Positions 28,146-37,557 of a DNA stretch of 64,000 nt are shown here, in pieces; the stretch's first letter is position 1; each line of letters opens with the position of its first letter. Made by a program: the position numbers and the translations under genes. Source of the DNA: Paenibacillus sp. J45TS6 (lineage in GTDB: Bacteria; Bacillota; Bacilli; Paenibacillales; Paenibacillaceae); assembly GCF_018403285.1 (NCBI RefSeq), contig NZ_BOSJ01000005.1, positions 1-64,000 on the forward strand, written 5' to 3'. The notes beneath the pieces are model-generated. The model was not told the origin of the DNA. It made no database searches and saw only the letters and a list, made by a program, of their open reading frames with translations.

Positions 28146-29159
28146 ATGATGGCTAAGGGATTTCAGATGGATACCGAGATCAATCGGAAAGATACGCTAA
28201 AACAAACCAAGCAAGCTGCTCTCTATGCACTACAAAAATATGAGATTAACTGGAATTCTATTCACTTCATCCAAATATCGGAGCATGTCACTTTTCGAAT
28301 TGCTGCTGACCAGGGGGAATCGTTTTTACTCCGTATTCATTCGGCAGGCAAAAATCCGAAAGAGATTAGCTCTGAACTAGAATGGACTACAGCGATGAAA
28401 AGTAAGGGCATAACTCTGCCTGTTGCCGTACGGAATAGGGAGGGCTCTTTAGTTACTACTGCATACACAGATGACGGAAAGCAGTACTATGCCACTTTAT
28501 TAACTTGGGTCGAAGGTGAGCGTTTAGAGAAGGGGGAGCATACAGAAGAGACGATACAAAAGATGGGGGAATTGATGGCACATCTTCACGAAGCAAGCGC
28601 TGATTTTAGCCCATCCACTGACTTTTCACGTCCTTCTTGGGGCATCCATACTTTTGAGAGAGATTGGGCTCATCTAGAACTCAATCACAGGCATTTTATA
28701 TCAGATGAAGCAATAGAGTTGTATTCACTGGCTGCTCAGAAAGTGACAGAACTACTTAAAACACTTACAAGTAACGAACATGACTTTGGGATGATTCATG
28801 CTGATTTACATAATGGTAACATCGTGTTTTTTGAAGGTGAACCTTATCCGATTGATTTTGGCAGGTGCGGGTTCGGTTATCACTTATATGATATAGCTCA
28901 GTCCATTCTTGGACTATTCCCTCCGCAACGCGTTCTTTTTATGAAAGGGTATGAGAGATTTAGACAACTTCATGATGAATACATACCGAAGCTGGAAGCT
29001 TTCTTCATTATGGCACTCATTGAAGCCTATAGTTTTCATGCAGATGATTCTGCCGAGTGGGATGGGTTAATTGAAGAACAACCTTATGCGGAAGCCATAT
29101 TAAAAGCTTATTTAAACGGTACATCATTTTTATTCGTGCCACTGGAGATTTCTATCTAG
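28146..29159 (+). CDS. APH/choline-kinase-like phosphotransferase
   Basis: A 337-aa kinase-fold protein of the aminoglycoside phosphotransferase superfamily, near the homoserine-kinase-type II/YcbJ group. The catalytic loop is IHADLHNGNIVF and the metal motif PIDFGRCGFG. The substrate is not identifiable; such chromosomal proteins usually phosphorylate small hydroxyl compounds rather than confer resistance. AAAGGAG site precedes the ATG. Confidence 0.85.
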   Translation: MMAKGFQMDTEINRKDTLKQTKQAALYALQKYEINWNSIHFIQISEHVTFRIAADQGESFLLRIHSAGKNPKEISSELEWTTAMKSKGITLPVAVRNREGSLVTTAYTDDGKQYYATLLTWVEGERLEKGEHTEETIQKMGELMAHLHEASADFSPSTDFSRPSWGIHTFERDWAHLELNHRHFISDEAIELYSLAAQKVTELLKTLTSNEHDFGMIHADLHNGNIVFFEGEPYPIDFGRCGFGYHLYDIAQSILGLFPPQRVLFMKGYERFRQLHDEYIPKLEAFFIMALIEAYSFHADDSAEWDGLIEEQPYAEAILKAYLNGTSFLFVPLEISI

Positions 29160-29239
29160 CAGCTTTTAACTAAATAGCGGCAATATCGCGGCTAACTTTA
29201 ACTATAAAATAATATTTTTCATTTTAGCGTACCTATTGT

Positions 29240-29286
29240 AAACAAAGATACACCTTATCGATCTCATATGGTGCATCTTTGTTTAT
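29240..29286 (+). terminator. Hairpin after the phosphotransferase
   Basis: AAACAAAGAT (29240-29249) pairs with ATCTTTGTTT (29275-29284), with an inner CACC/GGTG pair. The T-rich right arm acts as the tail. Confidence 0.65.
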
Positions 29287-29424
29287 GTGGACTTCAAAGA
29301 AAATAACAGATATGATGGATAGTAAAATGATTGATTTCAGTAATCTAAGAGTCAAACCAAAAGCTTTGTTCTTAATGTCTCACAAGATCTATTGTAATGT
29401 TTACTTATACTAGAAAGGATTGTG

Positions 29425-30276
29425 GTGACGAAGATGAGTACGACTCATGGATTTAAGAAGGGGAATGTTCCAGCACTCGATATACCATTTGTGAGAGTGA
29501 TGGCTGAAGCAACACAGCATATGTGGAGATTTGGCTGGGACGAACGAAATGGAGGCAATGTCAGCTATCTTCTTGATGAATCAGAAGTGGCTGCCTATAT
29601 GGATATTGATCGAGTGATCCGTACATTTAAGCCTGCATTTCCAGTTAACGAACTAGCGGGAAAATACTTTATCGTAACGGGTTCCGGGAAATATTTCAAA
29701 AACATTATTGATGATCCAGAAGCTAATCTCGGTGTGATTCGTATATCTAAGGATGGGGAGACCCTTGAGCTTCTTTGGGGATTACCAGATGATGCGAAGC
29801 CAACAAGCGAGCTGGCTGCCCACTTCATGAGTCATATTGAAAGGATAAAAATCGATCCTAATCATCGTGTAGTCATACATAACCATGCGACAAATGTGAT
29901 AGCGATGACTTTTATTCACGAATTAAATGAGGATAAGTTTACGAGAACCCTATGGGAAATGTGCACGGAATGTATCGTTGTTTTCCCAGACGGTATTGGA
30001 ATCATTCCTTGGATGGTACCTGGTTCTAGTGAGATTGGACGCGAGACCGCACTCAAGATGGCGGAACACCGTGCCGTGTTATGGCCGCATCATGGTATCT
30101 TTGGTACAGGTAATTCTATTGACGATGCGTTAGGACTTATCGAAACGATCGAAAAAGCAGCTCAGATCTATATGTTAATAGCACACCACGAAATCAAGCA
30201 AAGAATAACAAACAAAGAATTAATCGTACTTGCAGAGGAATTTGGAGTTGTACCACGTCCTGGAATATTAAATTAA
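29425..30276 (+). CDS. rhaD: Rhamnulose-1-phosphate aldolase
   Basis: RhaD is a zinc class II aldolase that splits L-rhamnulose 1-phosphate into dihydroxyacetone phosphate and L-lactaldehyde. The 283-aa length fits (274 aa in E. coli). Zinc ligands are in VIHNHATN and WPHHGIFG, the catalytic glutamate in [10 protein letters not shown], and the phosphate loop near [11 protein letters not shown] 29425 is five bases after AAAGGA; GTG 29422 and ATG 29434 are alternatives. rhaA and rhaB are not in this window. It would complete use of rhamnose released from rhamnogalacturonan by the cluster at 47.6-64 kb. Flanked by terminators. Confidence 0.93.
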   Translation: MTKMSTTHGFKKGNVPALDIPFVRVMAEATQHMWRFGWDERNGGNVSYLLDESEVAAYMDIDRVIRTFKPAFPVNELAGKYFIVTGSGKYFKNIIDDPEANLGVIRISKDGETLELLWGLPDDAKPTSELAAHFMSHIERIKIDPNHRVVIHNHATNVIAMTFIHELNEDKFTRTLWEMCTECIVVFPDGIGIIPWMVPGSSEIGRETALKMAEHRAVLWPHHGIFGTGNSIDDALGLIETIEKAAQIYMLIAHHEIKQRITNKELIVLAEEFGVVPRPGILN

Positions 30277-30283
30277 TCAATTC

Positions 30284-30318
30284 AAAGCTTCTATCCATTA
30301 GGATAGGGCTTTTCTTTT
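30284..30318 (+). terminator. Terminator after rhaD
   Basis: AAGCTTCTATCC pairs with GGATAGGGCTT around ATTA, followed by a T-rich run. Confidence 0.85.
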
Positions 30319-30436
30319 TGTAATTAAACAAGAATGAGCAGGACTTTCTTTGACAGAAGATTCGGGGAATGAGAAAATAGGTTTCGATGTAATAAATGTA
30401 GAGATTTTTTAGTGAGTCGATATAGGAGGCATATCA

Positions 30437-30745
30437 ATGAATCAGCGTTTTCGTATAACACGATCGATGCAAGAAAACATAACAGAACAAGCGATTACTT
30501 TGGAAGAGTGCAAAGAATACTTTGCAACGAAACCCGATTTTACCTACACGGAAGTCTTTACCGTAAAAGGCACGGAGAGCACGATGTCGATCAAAGGTGA
30601 TTTTTTCATGTGGAAGCATGGGGATCTTGAAATTCCGTTCCGACTTTACATGGGAGACATCTACGTAGCCGTTGCAAATGAAGCAGTCATTCCTAAAATG
30701 CTAGAAATTTCATCAGATCTTCGTGCTGATGTAGTTGAAGGGTAA
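30437..30745 (+). CDS. Conserved-looking small protein, unknown
   Basis: A 102-aa soluble protein with a good AGGAGG site before its ATG. Predicted mixed alpha/beta; no motif recognised. It stands alone before the bidirectional terminator at 30815. Confidence 0.6.
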   Translation: MNQRFRITRSMQENITEQAITLEECKEYFATKPDFTYTEVFTVKGTESTMSIKGDFFMWKHGDLEIPFRLYMGDIYVAVANEAVIPKMLEISSDLRADVVEG

Positions 30746-30814
30746 ACCTTTATCTTTAAAAGAATCATAGCCTGGTAGATGAATAATTTCGTTTATGTAA
30801 CCAGGCACATTTTG

Positions 30815-30859
30815 ATCCCCCATACACAAAAATATGGGGGATTTTTAGCATCCCCCATA
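30815..30859. terminator. Three-arm bidirectional terminator
   Basis: Three arms of the same 10-mer: ATCCCCCATA (30815-30824), its complement TATGGGGGAT (30833-30842), and ATCCCCCATA again (30850-30859). Arms 1 and 2 form a hairpin followed by TTTT for rightward transcripts; arms 2 and 3 form a hairpin which, read leftward, is followed by TTTTT (30828-30832). The middle arm is thus shared by two terminators between convergent genes. Confidence 0.8.
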
Positions 30860-30909
30860 AAGTAATCTTACTATTCAAGATGTTTTCTACTCACACATGT
30901 GGCTGCAGC

Positions 30910-33465
30910 TTATTCACCTATTGGATTAAAGCTATCCTTGACGCTCACATTGGAGAACTTCGCATAATTCAACTGCTCAATATCATTCGCTACATCATTG
31001 CTGTCTACAGCCATGCCAACAAATACGGAATCTCGCATCGCGATCGTTTTCTCGCCGATTTTTGTCCAGTTGCTGCCGTCTGCTGAACCATAAGCATAGA
31101 AGATATCACCTTTGCGTCCGAGTTTGAGCCAGTATCCTTGTTCCACCCCGCCCAGTTTAAATGCAATGTCAGGAAGGAGCTGAATTCCTGCTTCTTGTGC
31201 TGCAGATGGGCTATCCAACGTTTCCGTTAATCGATCAAAGTCCGCGCCCTTGCTGTTTCTTCCTGCTAGGTAGGTAGACCAGCTGTAATCTTTCGATAAT
31301 TTCACCGAAGAGAGTCCTAAAGCAGCGGTAGCGCTATCCTTCTTCAAATCATCTCGAATCATCAGACCTGTAAAGGCATGATTATCGACAGAACCAATCT
31401 CCTCCAGCTTCGCGGTAATCTCCATATCACCTGATAATTCCTTATAAACGAAATGGAAATCGTCCTTATCTGCATCATTCTCACGTGATTGTTTTGTGCT
31501 GCCTTCACTCATCCCGAGCTTCCCATTACCTTTCACGGTAATTACTCCATCTGTCATACTTGCAGTGCCCTTAAGATCAGGAGATCCAACATCGTCAGAT
31601 TTATAACCTTCACTAGCAAGAGAACGAGATGGTGCGTTTACATGAATATTAGCAGCGGTAGTTTGCGTTGTATTTCCTTTCGAATCCGTAACTCTTGCCG
31701 AGATATAATAAGAAGCATCTGCAAGATCTTTAATCGTGTATTCGTAGTTATTCCCTTTTTTCACCGCATCGCCAAGATACTCCGAACCATTGTATACAGC
31801 AACCTTACTAATTTTATGTCCGAATTTGGAGTCCGCTTTGATTTTCACGGAGACGGCTTCTCCTACTTTCAATTGTGTATTATTATCTGGTCTTGTCATT
31901 TTAGCTTCGGGATTCTCCGCCACATGATTCATATCGACTAGACTATTGATGTAGAGTTCAAGCCAGGTATAACCTTGGTCTGTCACCGTCTTATATGCAT
32001 CTGTGGTATCCCAGATCTTGTTTTTCTTTTCCCAATTATCCTCAATACCATTTTGATTCGTGTCATAATTCGCAGGATGCTGTTCCTCAATCACGCCAAA
32101 AGGAGAGACATAACCTCCAACCTCATGTTCTGTGTTGATGTATCTACCTAAACCTTTTTCTACCTCAGCTACAATTCTTGCATCGATTGCATCACGACGA
32201 GGATAGGTGGCTCCTGCTTGCTGCAAGATTGCGTCAAGTAATTTACCATTCGCTATTTTCACACCATTTTGTACATAATCATCAAAAGCTTGATTCGTAA
32301 TTCCATGGTTAACTCCTGTGCTATCTGCGGACAGATAAGGTGTAGTTGCATAAGTCGTCTTTGTATCACCTTCGACGTCACCTGAGTTTTGGATATGTTT
32401 TGAGGAAGGATCGAGTAAACCCGTTGTTTTATTATTAATCCGATTGCCTGAGATGTAAAAACCGCCAATCTTTTTAGATTCGCCAGCATCTAGGACTCGG
32501 TCTGTTACATTATCCCTGGTGCCTGGGCCTGCGATCTCTACGTTGTTCATAAAATTAGTATAGGTAAAGCCGCCGCCATATGTAGTATTAAATCCCCAGT
32601 TATAGATGACGTTGTTAGAGAATTGAACGACAGCGACATGATCTGCGTTGGCCGCACCAGCATAACCGCCGCCGAGTCTTGGATTCCGCGAAGTATGATT
32701 TGCGTACAGATTATGATGGAAGGTTGTTTTATCTCCACCCGCAATACCGCCGTAGCCATGGCGACCTTTAGAGTGCCCCGATAGCGTCAGACTCTCTGAA
32801 ATGATCGACCACTGAATTGTTCCATTTTCACCTCTGTAAGTAGACAGGGTCTCATCTGTGTTCCAACTGAAGGAGGAGTGATCAATAATGAAATAGTTGT
32901 TGTCTCTTCCCCATAGGGCATCCATTGAATCACTGCCATTATAGACATTGGTTGCACCTGGGCGGAAGGAGAGATACCTGATGATAATGTTTTCCGAATC
33001 GCTGATGTTTGTATCCCAGCCCGCAATGGTAATTCCATTGCCAGGTGCCGTTTGACCCGCAATGGTCAGATTTTTAATGTTTTTCAGACGAAGGGTGCCT
33101 TTCAGTTCAATGGTACCGGAAACGTTGAAAACAATCGTACGTCCTTCTTTAGGAGTAGATTGAATCCCATATCGAAGCGATCCTTCAATGGGTTGATCTT
33201 TTTCACCATAATCCTTAAGGTTCGTAACAATGTAAACATCGCCGCCACGACCGCCGCTGGTGTAGGCACCGCCGCCTTCAGCACCAGGAAAAGCGGGAAT
33301 CAAAGCTCCTTTGAACTGACTTCCTTCCGCTGCCTGTACAGATTCAAGACCAAAAGGCTGCAATCCTGTAAATGAAAGCGCTACCGAAAAACTCAAAAAG
33401 ACGGTCATCATCTTTCTTGAACCTCTTCCTCTTAACTTCCATTTCATCTGATTGTTGTATAACAT
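30910..33465 (-). CDS. Large secreted pectate lyase, multidomain
   Basis: An 851-aa exported polysaccharide lyase with a PL1-like beta-helix. Signal peptide about 1-45, ending near VQAAEG. Catalytic beta-helix about 55-430, with AFPGAEGGGAYTSGGRGG, the FIIDHSSFSWNTDE strand and SRNPRLGGG (catalytic arginine motif). About 450-510 is a linker with Asp/Asn calcium-type residues (TNQNGIEDNWE). Then an Ig-like domain (about 525-620) and a C-terminal beta-sandwich (about 640-850) resembling DUF1349 lectin-like folds. ATG 33465 has AAGGGA eight bases ahead. Divergent from an AraC regulator 233 bases away, its probable controller. Confidence 0.9.
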   Translation of the reverse strand: MLYNNQMKWKLRGRGSRKMMTVFLSFSVALSFTGLQPFGLESVQAAEGSQFKGALIPAFPGAEGGGAYTSGGRGGDVYIVTNLKDYGEKDQPIEGSLRYGIQSTPKEGRTIVFNVSGTIELKGTLRLKNIKNLTIAGQTAPGNGITIAGWDTNISDSENIIIRYLSFRPGATNVYNGSDSMDALWGRDNNYFIIDHSSFSWNTDETLSTYRGENGTIQWSIISESLTLSGHSKGRHGYGGIAGGDKTTFHHNLYANHTSRNPRLGGGYAGAANADHVAVVQFSNNVIYNWGFNTTYGGGFTYTNFMNNVEIAGPGTRDNVTDRVLDAGESKKIGGFYISGNRINNKTTGLLDPSSKHIQNSGDVEGDTKTTYATTPYLSADSTGVNHGITNQAFDDYVQNGVKIANGKLLDAILQQAGATYPRRDAIDARIVAEVEKGLGRYINTEHEVGGYVSPFGVIEEQHPANYDTNQNGIEDNWEKKNKIWDTTDAYKTVTDQGYTWLELYINSLVDMNHVAENPEAKMTRPDNNTQLKVGEAVSVKIKADSKFGHKISKVAVYNGSEYLGDAVKKGNNYEYTIKDLADASYYISARVTDSKGNTTQTTAANIHVNAPSRSLASEGYKSDDVGSPDLKGTASMTDGVITVKGNGKLGMSEGSTKQSRENDADKDDFHFVYKELSGDMEITAKLEEIGSVDNHAFTGLMIRDDLKKDSATAALGLSSVKLSKDYSWSTYLAGRNSKGADFDRLTETLDSPSAAQEAGIQLLPDIAFKLGGVEQGYWLKLGRKGDIFYAYGSADGSNWTKIGEKTIAMRDSVFVGMAVDSNDVANDIEQLNYAKFSNVSVKDSFNPIGE

Positions 33466-33612
33466 GAATGCATCCCTTAGGACGTAACTGCAATCCTGTT
33501 ATACTCCCTCCCCTCATTAATATGTTGCTTACGCTATTACTTTAAATCTTCTCCTATGTATTTACATGCCATAAATCTACTTTTTTGTGCCAAATATTGT
33601 AGTTTGATCTTG

Positions 33613-33646
33613 TACTAAGGAGGATATCTATATTATGTTCTTAGTA
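33613..33646. promoter_or_regulatory. Inverted repeat in the pectate lyase/araC intergenic region
   Basis: TACTAAG (33613-33619) and CTTAGTA (33640-33646) are perfect inverted copies 20 bases apart, 53 bases before the regulator start. Such a spaced pair could be an operator for the AraC protein; this is inference. Confidence 0.35.
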
Positions 33647-33698
33647 GTGCAGTAGAGTTCGTTAGGGAATTTCAATGCGAATAGGGGAGGAGTAAGGT

Positions 33699-34490
33699 AT
33701 GAAAATCAAATACCAACATCGCGATCACGATTTTCATCTATTTATTTCTACGAATAATACGTATCCTCTTCATTTGCATAAGAACGTCGAAATCACCATG
33801 GTGTTATCAGGGGAAATTAATATTACGATTAATCAGCAAGATTATGTTTTGTCTGAAGGAGAGATGTCGATCGTTTTTCCTAACCAGCCTCATAGCTATA
33901 AAACGATGAAAAACAATCAGATTTTGCTGATCTTTTTTGATGCTACCTTCCCAGGGGACTATACAGGAGATTTACTAAACTATATACCAGACAGTCCGAT
34001 CATCCCAAAAAACGAGGTCATGATGAACGCCCTCACCATGATGTGCAAATTATATGATGAACAAGTAGACAGACGCTTGATTAAGGCATACCTAACCGTG
34101 ATTCTAGGACATGCGATGCCGTTATTGTCTCTGCAAAAAGCAGATTATACGAAAGACATGAATATCATTCAAAAAATACTTACCTATATAGACCTCCATT
34201 ACTTAGAGCCGATCACGCTTGATACCCTTTCAAAAGAGCTCGGGATCAGTAAATTCCATGCTTCCCGGACATTCTCCGAACAGTTCCAAATCTCTTTCCG
34301 AGATTATATTAACGCCCAGCGGGCCGCTTATGCTTACATGCTGCTGACGTCCACTACGAAACCGGTCACCGCTATTGCGTTTGATTCTGGATTTAATAGT
34401 TTGCGATCTTTCTATCGTGCTTTTAAAAAAGAATATGCCATCGCGCCTAATGAATTTCGAAGAAATATTTCGGAAGCCATGCGTTTATAG
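33699..34490 (+). CDS. AraC-family regulator divergent from pectate lyase
   Basis: A 263-aa regulator with an N-terminal cupin (YPLHLHKNVEITMVLSGEI, NQPHSY) and two C-terminal helix-turn-helix motifs (ITLDTLSKELGISKFHASRTF and PVTAIAFDSGFNSLRSFYRAF). The HLHKNVE pattern supplies typical cupin metal or sugar contacts. Preceded by AGGGGAGGAG. Divergence from the pectate lyase gene suggests that it regulates that gene in response to a uronide or rhamnose signal. Confidence 0.92.
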   Translation: MKIKYQHRDHDFHLFISTNNTYPLHLHKNVEITMVLSGEINITINQQDYVLSEGEMSIVFPNQPHSYKTMKNNQILLIFFDATFPGDYTGDLLNYIPDSPIIPKNEVMMNALTMMCKLYDEQVDRRLIKAYLTVILGHAMPLLSLQKADYTKDMNIIQKILTYIDLHYLEPITLDTLSKELGISKFHASRTFSEQFQISFRDYINAQRAAYAYMLLTSTTKPVTAIAFDSGFNSLRSFYRAFKKEYAIAPNEFRRNISEAMRL

Positions 34491-34518
34491 TAATATAGAG
34501 AAAAAATATATAGAAACG

Positions 34519-35181
34519 ATGTTGATGATGAAAATTGAACTAGACAACCGGCAAATTGAATTTCATGTGGAATACGGTCCACGCAAAAAACTCTCGATTC
34601 AGATCTATCCTTCGGGCCTGATCATTGTGAAAGCACCAAAGCATACAGAAGATGAGGTAATCATGAACGCCGTACGTCAGCAAGGAGATAAGATTGTAAA
34701 GCAACTTCACGCGATTGAAGCTGCTCGTACTCCGTCAAAGATAAGAGAATACGAAGAAGAAGGAAAATTCCTTCATCTTGGAAAGTATTATTTCTTGCAC
34801 GAATTAATTGAAACGCAGGGACGAGCAGAAGAAGAGTTAAGAGCTGATTTAAAGAAATTTTACTTCACAAGCTGTAAGAAAGTGATTAGCGAACGTATCA
34901 AAATTTATCAAAAGCAGCTCAAAGTTACGCCCAAATCCTTTGTCATTGAGGAATCCAGGACGAAGTGGGGGAGCTGCAACTCAGCGAAACAACTTACTTT
35001 TAATTACCGTCTTGCGATGGCGCCGATTGAGGTCATTGATTATGTCGTGATTCATGAACTCTGTCATCTGCTGCATATGAATCATGATCGTTCTTTTTGG
35101 AGACGAGTCGGAAGTATAATGAAGGATTACAAAGAAAAAGAGGCCTATCTTGCGAGGTATGGGCACGATATGTCACTGTAA
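34519..35181 (+). CDS. YgjP-like (DUF45) metallopeptidase-fold protein
   Basis: A 220-aa zinc metallopeptidase-fold protein of the YgjP/DUF45 type. The zinc motif is VIHELCHLLHMNH (HExxH), followed by a third ligand region DRSFWRRV. TKWGSCNSAKQLTFNYRL, just upstream, is the family's other conserved block. The start is uncertain: ATGs at 34519, 34525 and 34528 have no strong ribosome site; the longer frame back to 34375 overlaps the regulator and looks spurious. It begins 28 bases after the AraC gene and may be translated from its message. Confidence 0.85.
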   Translation: MLMMKIELDNRQIEFHVEYGPRKKLSIQIYPSGLIIVKAPKHTEDEVIMNAVRQQGDKIVKQLHAIEAARTPSKIREYEEEGKFLHLGKYYFLHELIETQGRAEEELRADLKKFYFTSCKKVISERIKIYQKQLKVTPKSFVIEESRTKWGSCNSAKQLTFNYRLAMAPIEVIDYVVIHELCHLLHMNHDRSFWRRVGSIMKDYKEKEAYLARYGHDMSL

Positions 35182-35190
35182 ACATCGCTG

Positions 35191-35224
35191 ACAAACCATA
35201 TATTGTAAGGTTTGTTCTTTTCTT
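35191..35224 (+). terminator. Terminator after the metallopeptidase
   Basis: ACAAACC pairs with GGTTTGT, with an inner TA/TA step, then a T-rich tail. Confidence 0.75.
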
Positions 35225-35327
35225 GTGCATGTGTTGTAGAAACCGCTCATAAAACTTGAATTTTCGCTTTGTGACTAATAATATTAATCCATAGAAATGT
35301 TTAGGATAAGGGGAAGTTTGAGAGAAA

Positions 35328-35858
35328 ATGAAAATACAGCAGCCGTATAGTATAAGAAGAGTGCAAGCTGATGAACGTGACCAAATCGTCGAATTTATGA
35401 TGAGGGTACGTAAAGAAATCTTCCCGATGTTAACTCAGGATGAGCTTCCGCCAGACCTACTTAATTTTAATGAATATTATATGGAGCAGGACGATGCAGC
35501 GATTTTTGCTGCTTTTTTTGAGGATGGAACGGTGATTGGAACCATCGCCATTACTCCATATGATGGGAGATTTGTTCAACTGGATCGATTCTATCATCAT
35601 AGTAAAACCGCAGAAATCGTTAAATGCTACGTTGATCGGAACTACAGGAGATTCGGTCTGGGGTCGATTTTATTTGATGAAGCCTTGCAATTTTGTAAGC
35701 AAGTTGGCTATGAAACGCTATATTTGCATACCCATCCGTTTCTACCGGGTGCGATCCCCTTTTGGAACTCAAAAGGTTTTGAAGAAAGACTAGCTGAAGA
35801 TGATCCAATCTGGAATACACTTCATATGGATTTACAAGTAGAACAGCATCATGGATAG
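35328..35858 (+). CDS. GNAT-family N-acetyltransferase
   Basis: A 176-aa acetyl-CoA-dependent acetyltransferase. The CoA pyrophosphate loop is seen as RNYRRFGLGSILF (R/Q-x2-G-x-G type), followed by ALQFCKQVGYETLYLHTHPF and the C-terminal strand PFWNSKGFEERL. Substrate unknown. It ends 35 bases before nikA with no terminator between, so it may be the first gene of the nickel-transport operon. Confidence 0.88.
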   Translation: MKIQQPYSIRRVQADERDQIVEFMMRVRKEIFPMLTQDELPPDLLNFNEYYMEQDDAAIFAAFFEDGTVIGTIAITPYDGRFVQLDRFYHHSKTAEIVKCYVDRNYRRFGLGSILFDEALQFCKQVGYETLYLHTHPFLPGAIPFWNSKGFEERLAEDDPIWNTLHMDLQVEQHHG

Positions 35859-35893
35859 GACCATACTTTTATAACAAAAAGGGAGCACACGAA

Positions 35894-37492
35894 GTGAAGA
35901 AATTACAGATTAGTATGACCTTATTACTCGGTTTACTCATGGTATTCGTTACAGGGTGTCAAGGGGGAAATGTGGCTAGCACGGAAGATCGTTCACGCGA
36001 TGAAATTGTCTATGCCAGCACAAAAGATATAAGAGATATTAACCCTCATTTATATAGCGGGGAAATGTCAGCCCAAAATATGGTGTTTGAATCACTTGTT
36101 ATCAATACGGACGAGGGCGTAAAGCCTGCTCTAGCTGAAAGTTGGGAAATTTCAGAAGACGGGTTAGAGTATACCTTTCATCTAAGACAAGATGTTACTT
36201 TTACCGATGGAGAGCCCTTTAATGCGGAAGCTGTAAAGTTAAATATGGATGCAATATTAAAAAATAGTGAACGCCATGCTTGGCTTGATATGGTAAATGA
36301 GATCAAAGAAAACGTGGTAGTCGATGAATATACATATAAACTTGTATTAAAGCATCCCTACTATCCCGCTTTAACTGAACTCGGCCTTACTCGTCCATTC
36401 CGATTTATCTCGCCCAAATCTTTTATTGATGGGGAGACAAAAGATGGAGTTAGCAGCTATGCAGGGACAGGTCCTTGGGTGTTAACGGAACATAAAGAGG
36501 GACAATATGCGGTATTTACGGCGAATGAAAATTATTGGGGTGAAAAACCAAAAGTCTCTACGGTGAAGTGGAAGGTTATGCCGGATCCGCAAACGATCTT
36601 GCTTGCTCTTCAAAAAGGAGAAGTGGATCTCATTTTTGGTGCTGACGGCGATATGATTGATATTGACTCGTTCAAAGCATTAGAAGAACAAGGTCAATAT
36701 ACAACAGATATAAGTAAACCGGTTGCTTCTAGAGCTATTCTACTCAACTCAAACAAGCCGATTACAGGTGATGTTAAAGTCCGTCAAGCTTTTCAATATG
36801 CAATTGATAAAAAGTCCATCGCTGATGAGATTCTGAATGGTTCGGAATCTGTGGCAGATACGTTACTCTCGTCAACGGTACCCTATAGTGATCTGAATTT
36901 AGAGGTAAGATCATTCGACCCAGATGAGGCAAACAAACTTTTAGATGAGGCGGGCTGGGTACTTGGAAATGACGGCTATCGATATAAGGATGGAAAAAAA
37001 TTAGAGCTTTCTATTTACTACAACTCTAACAATGCCCAAGAAAAAACAATCAGCGAATTCATCCAAAGCGATTTCAAAAACGTTGGGGCTGATTTAAAAA
37101 TCATCGGTGAAGAGAAACAAGCATTTTTAGATCGACAAAAATCAGGTGAGTTTGATCTCATGTACTCCTTATCATGGGGTACCCCGTATGACCCTCAGTC
37201 TTATCTATCCTCATGGAGAATTCCGGCACATGGTGATTATCAAGCACAGATTGGACTGGATCAAAAAAAATGGTTAGATGACACCATTACAGCAGTGATG
37301 ATAGAGGCAAGTGAAGAGAAGCGTCAGGAGATGTATAAAGACATTCTCTCCTATATACATGATGAGGGAGTATATATTCCTCTTACGTATTCGCGTACAA
37401 AAGCGGTTTATGTTCCGGAGTTAAAAGGTGTAACATTTAATGTTTCCCAATACGAGATACCATTTGAGAAGATGTATTTCGAACAATCATAA
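35894..37492 (+). CDS. nikA: Nickel-type ABC transporter substrate-binding lipoprotein NikA
   Basis: A 532-aa lipoprotein (lipobox VTGC, Cys22) that captures ligand outside the membrane. Segments match E. coli NikA closely: NPHLYSGEMSAQNMVFESL, RHAWLDMVNEI, LGLTRPFRFISP, GTGPWVL, NENYWGEKP, SWGTPYDPQSYLSSWR and EIPFEKM. The conserved tryptophans and arginines that bind the nickel chelate in NikA are in these blocks, although nickel-histidine or opine-metal complexes are equally possible substrates. GTG start. Followed by permeases and two ATPases in the standard order. Confidence 0.9.
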   Translation: MKKLQISMTLLLGLLMVFVTGCQGGNVASTEDRSRDEIVYASTKDIRDINPHLYSGEMSAQNMVFESLVINTDEGVKPALAESWEISEDGLEYTFHLRQDVTFTDGEPFNAEAVKLNMDAILKNSERHAWLDMVNEIKENVVVDEYTYKLVLKHPYYPALTELGLTRPFRFISPKSFIDGETKDGVSSYAGTGPWVLTEHKEGQYAVFTANENYWGEKPKVSTVKWKVMPDPQTILLALQKGEVDLIFGADGDMIDIDSFKALEEQGQYTTDISKPVASRAILLNSNKPITGDVKVRQAFQYAIDKKSIADEILNGSESVADTLLSSTVPYSDLNLEVRSFDPDEANKLLDEAGWVLGNDGYRYKDGKKLELSIYYNSNNAQEKTISEFIQSDFKNVGADLKIIGEEKQAFLDRQKSGEFDLMYSLSWGTPYDPQSYLSSWRIPAHGDYQAQIGLDQKKWLDDTITAVMIEASEEKRQEMYKDILSYIHDEGVYIPLTYSRTKAVYVPELKGVTFNVSQYEIPFEKMYFEQS

Positions 37493-37500
37493 TTTAAGGT

Positions 37501-37533
37501 GAAAAAGGCAGATCCCAAGCATCTGTCTTTTTC
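37501..37533 (+). terminator. Intra-operon terminator-like hairpin between nikA and nikB
   Basis: GAAAAAGGCAGAT (37501-37513) pairs with ATCTGTCTTTTTC (37521-37533) with one G-U pair, and the right arm ends in Ts. It would reduce readthrough into the permease genes and leave an excess of binding-protein message, as is common for ABC importers. Confidence 0.7.
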
Positions 37534-37557
37534 ATTCATTTTAGGGAGAATCACAAA

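Noticed and set aside
33635-33655. A six-codon possible leader peptide after AAGGAGG
   Set aside because: Spacing of about 11 bases is long, no attenuator hairpin follows, and the AraC gene has its own ribosome site.
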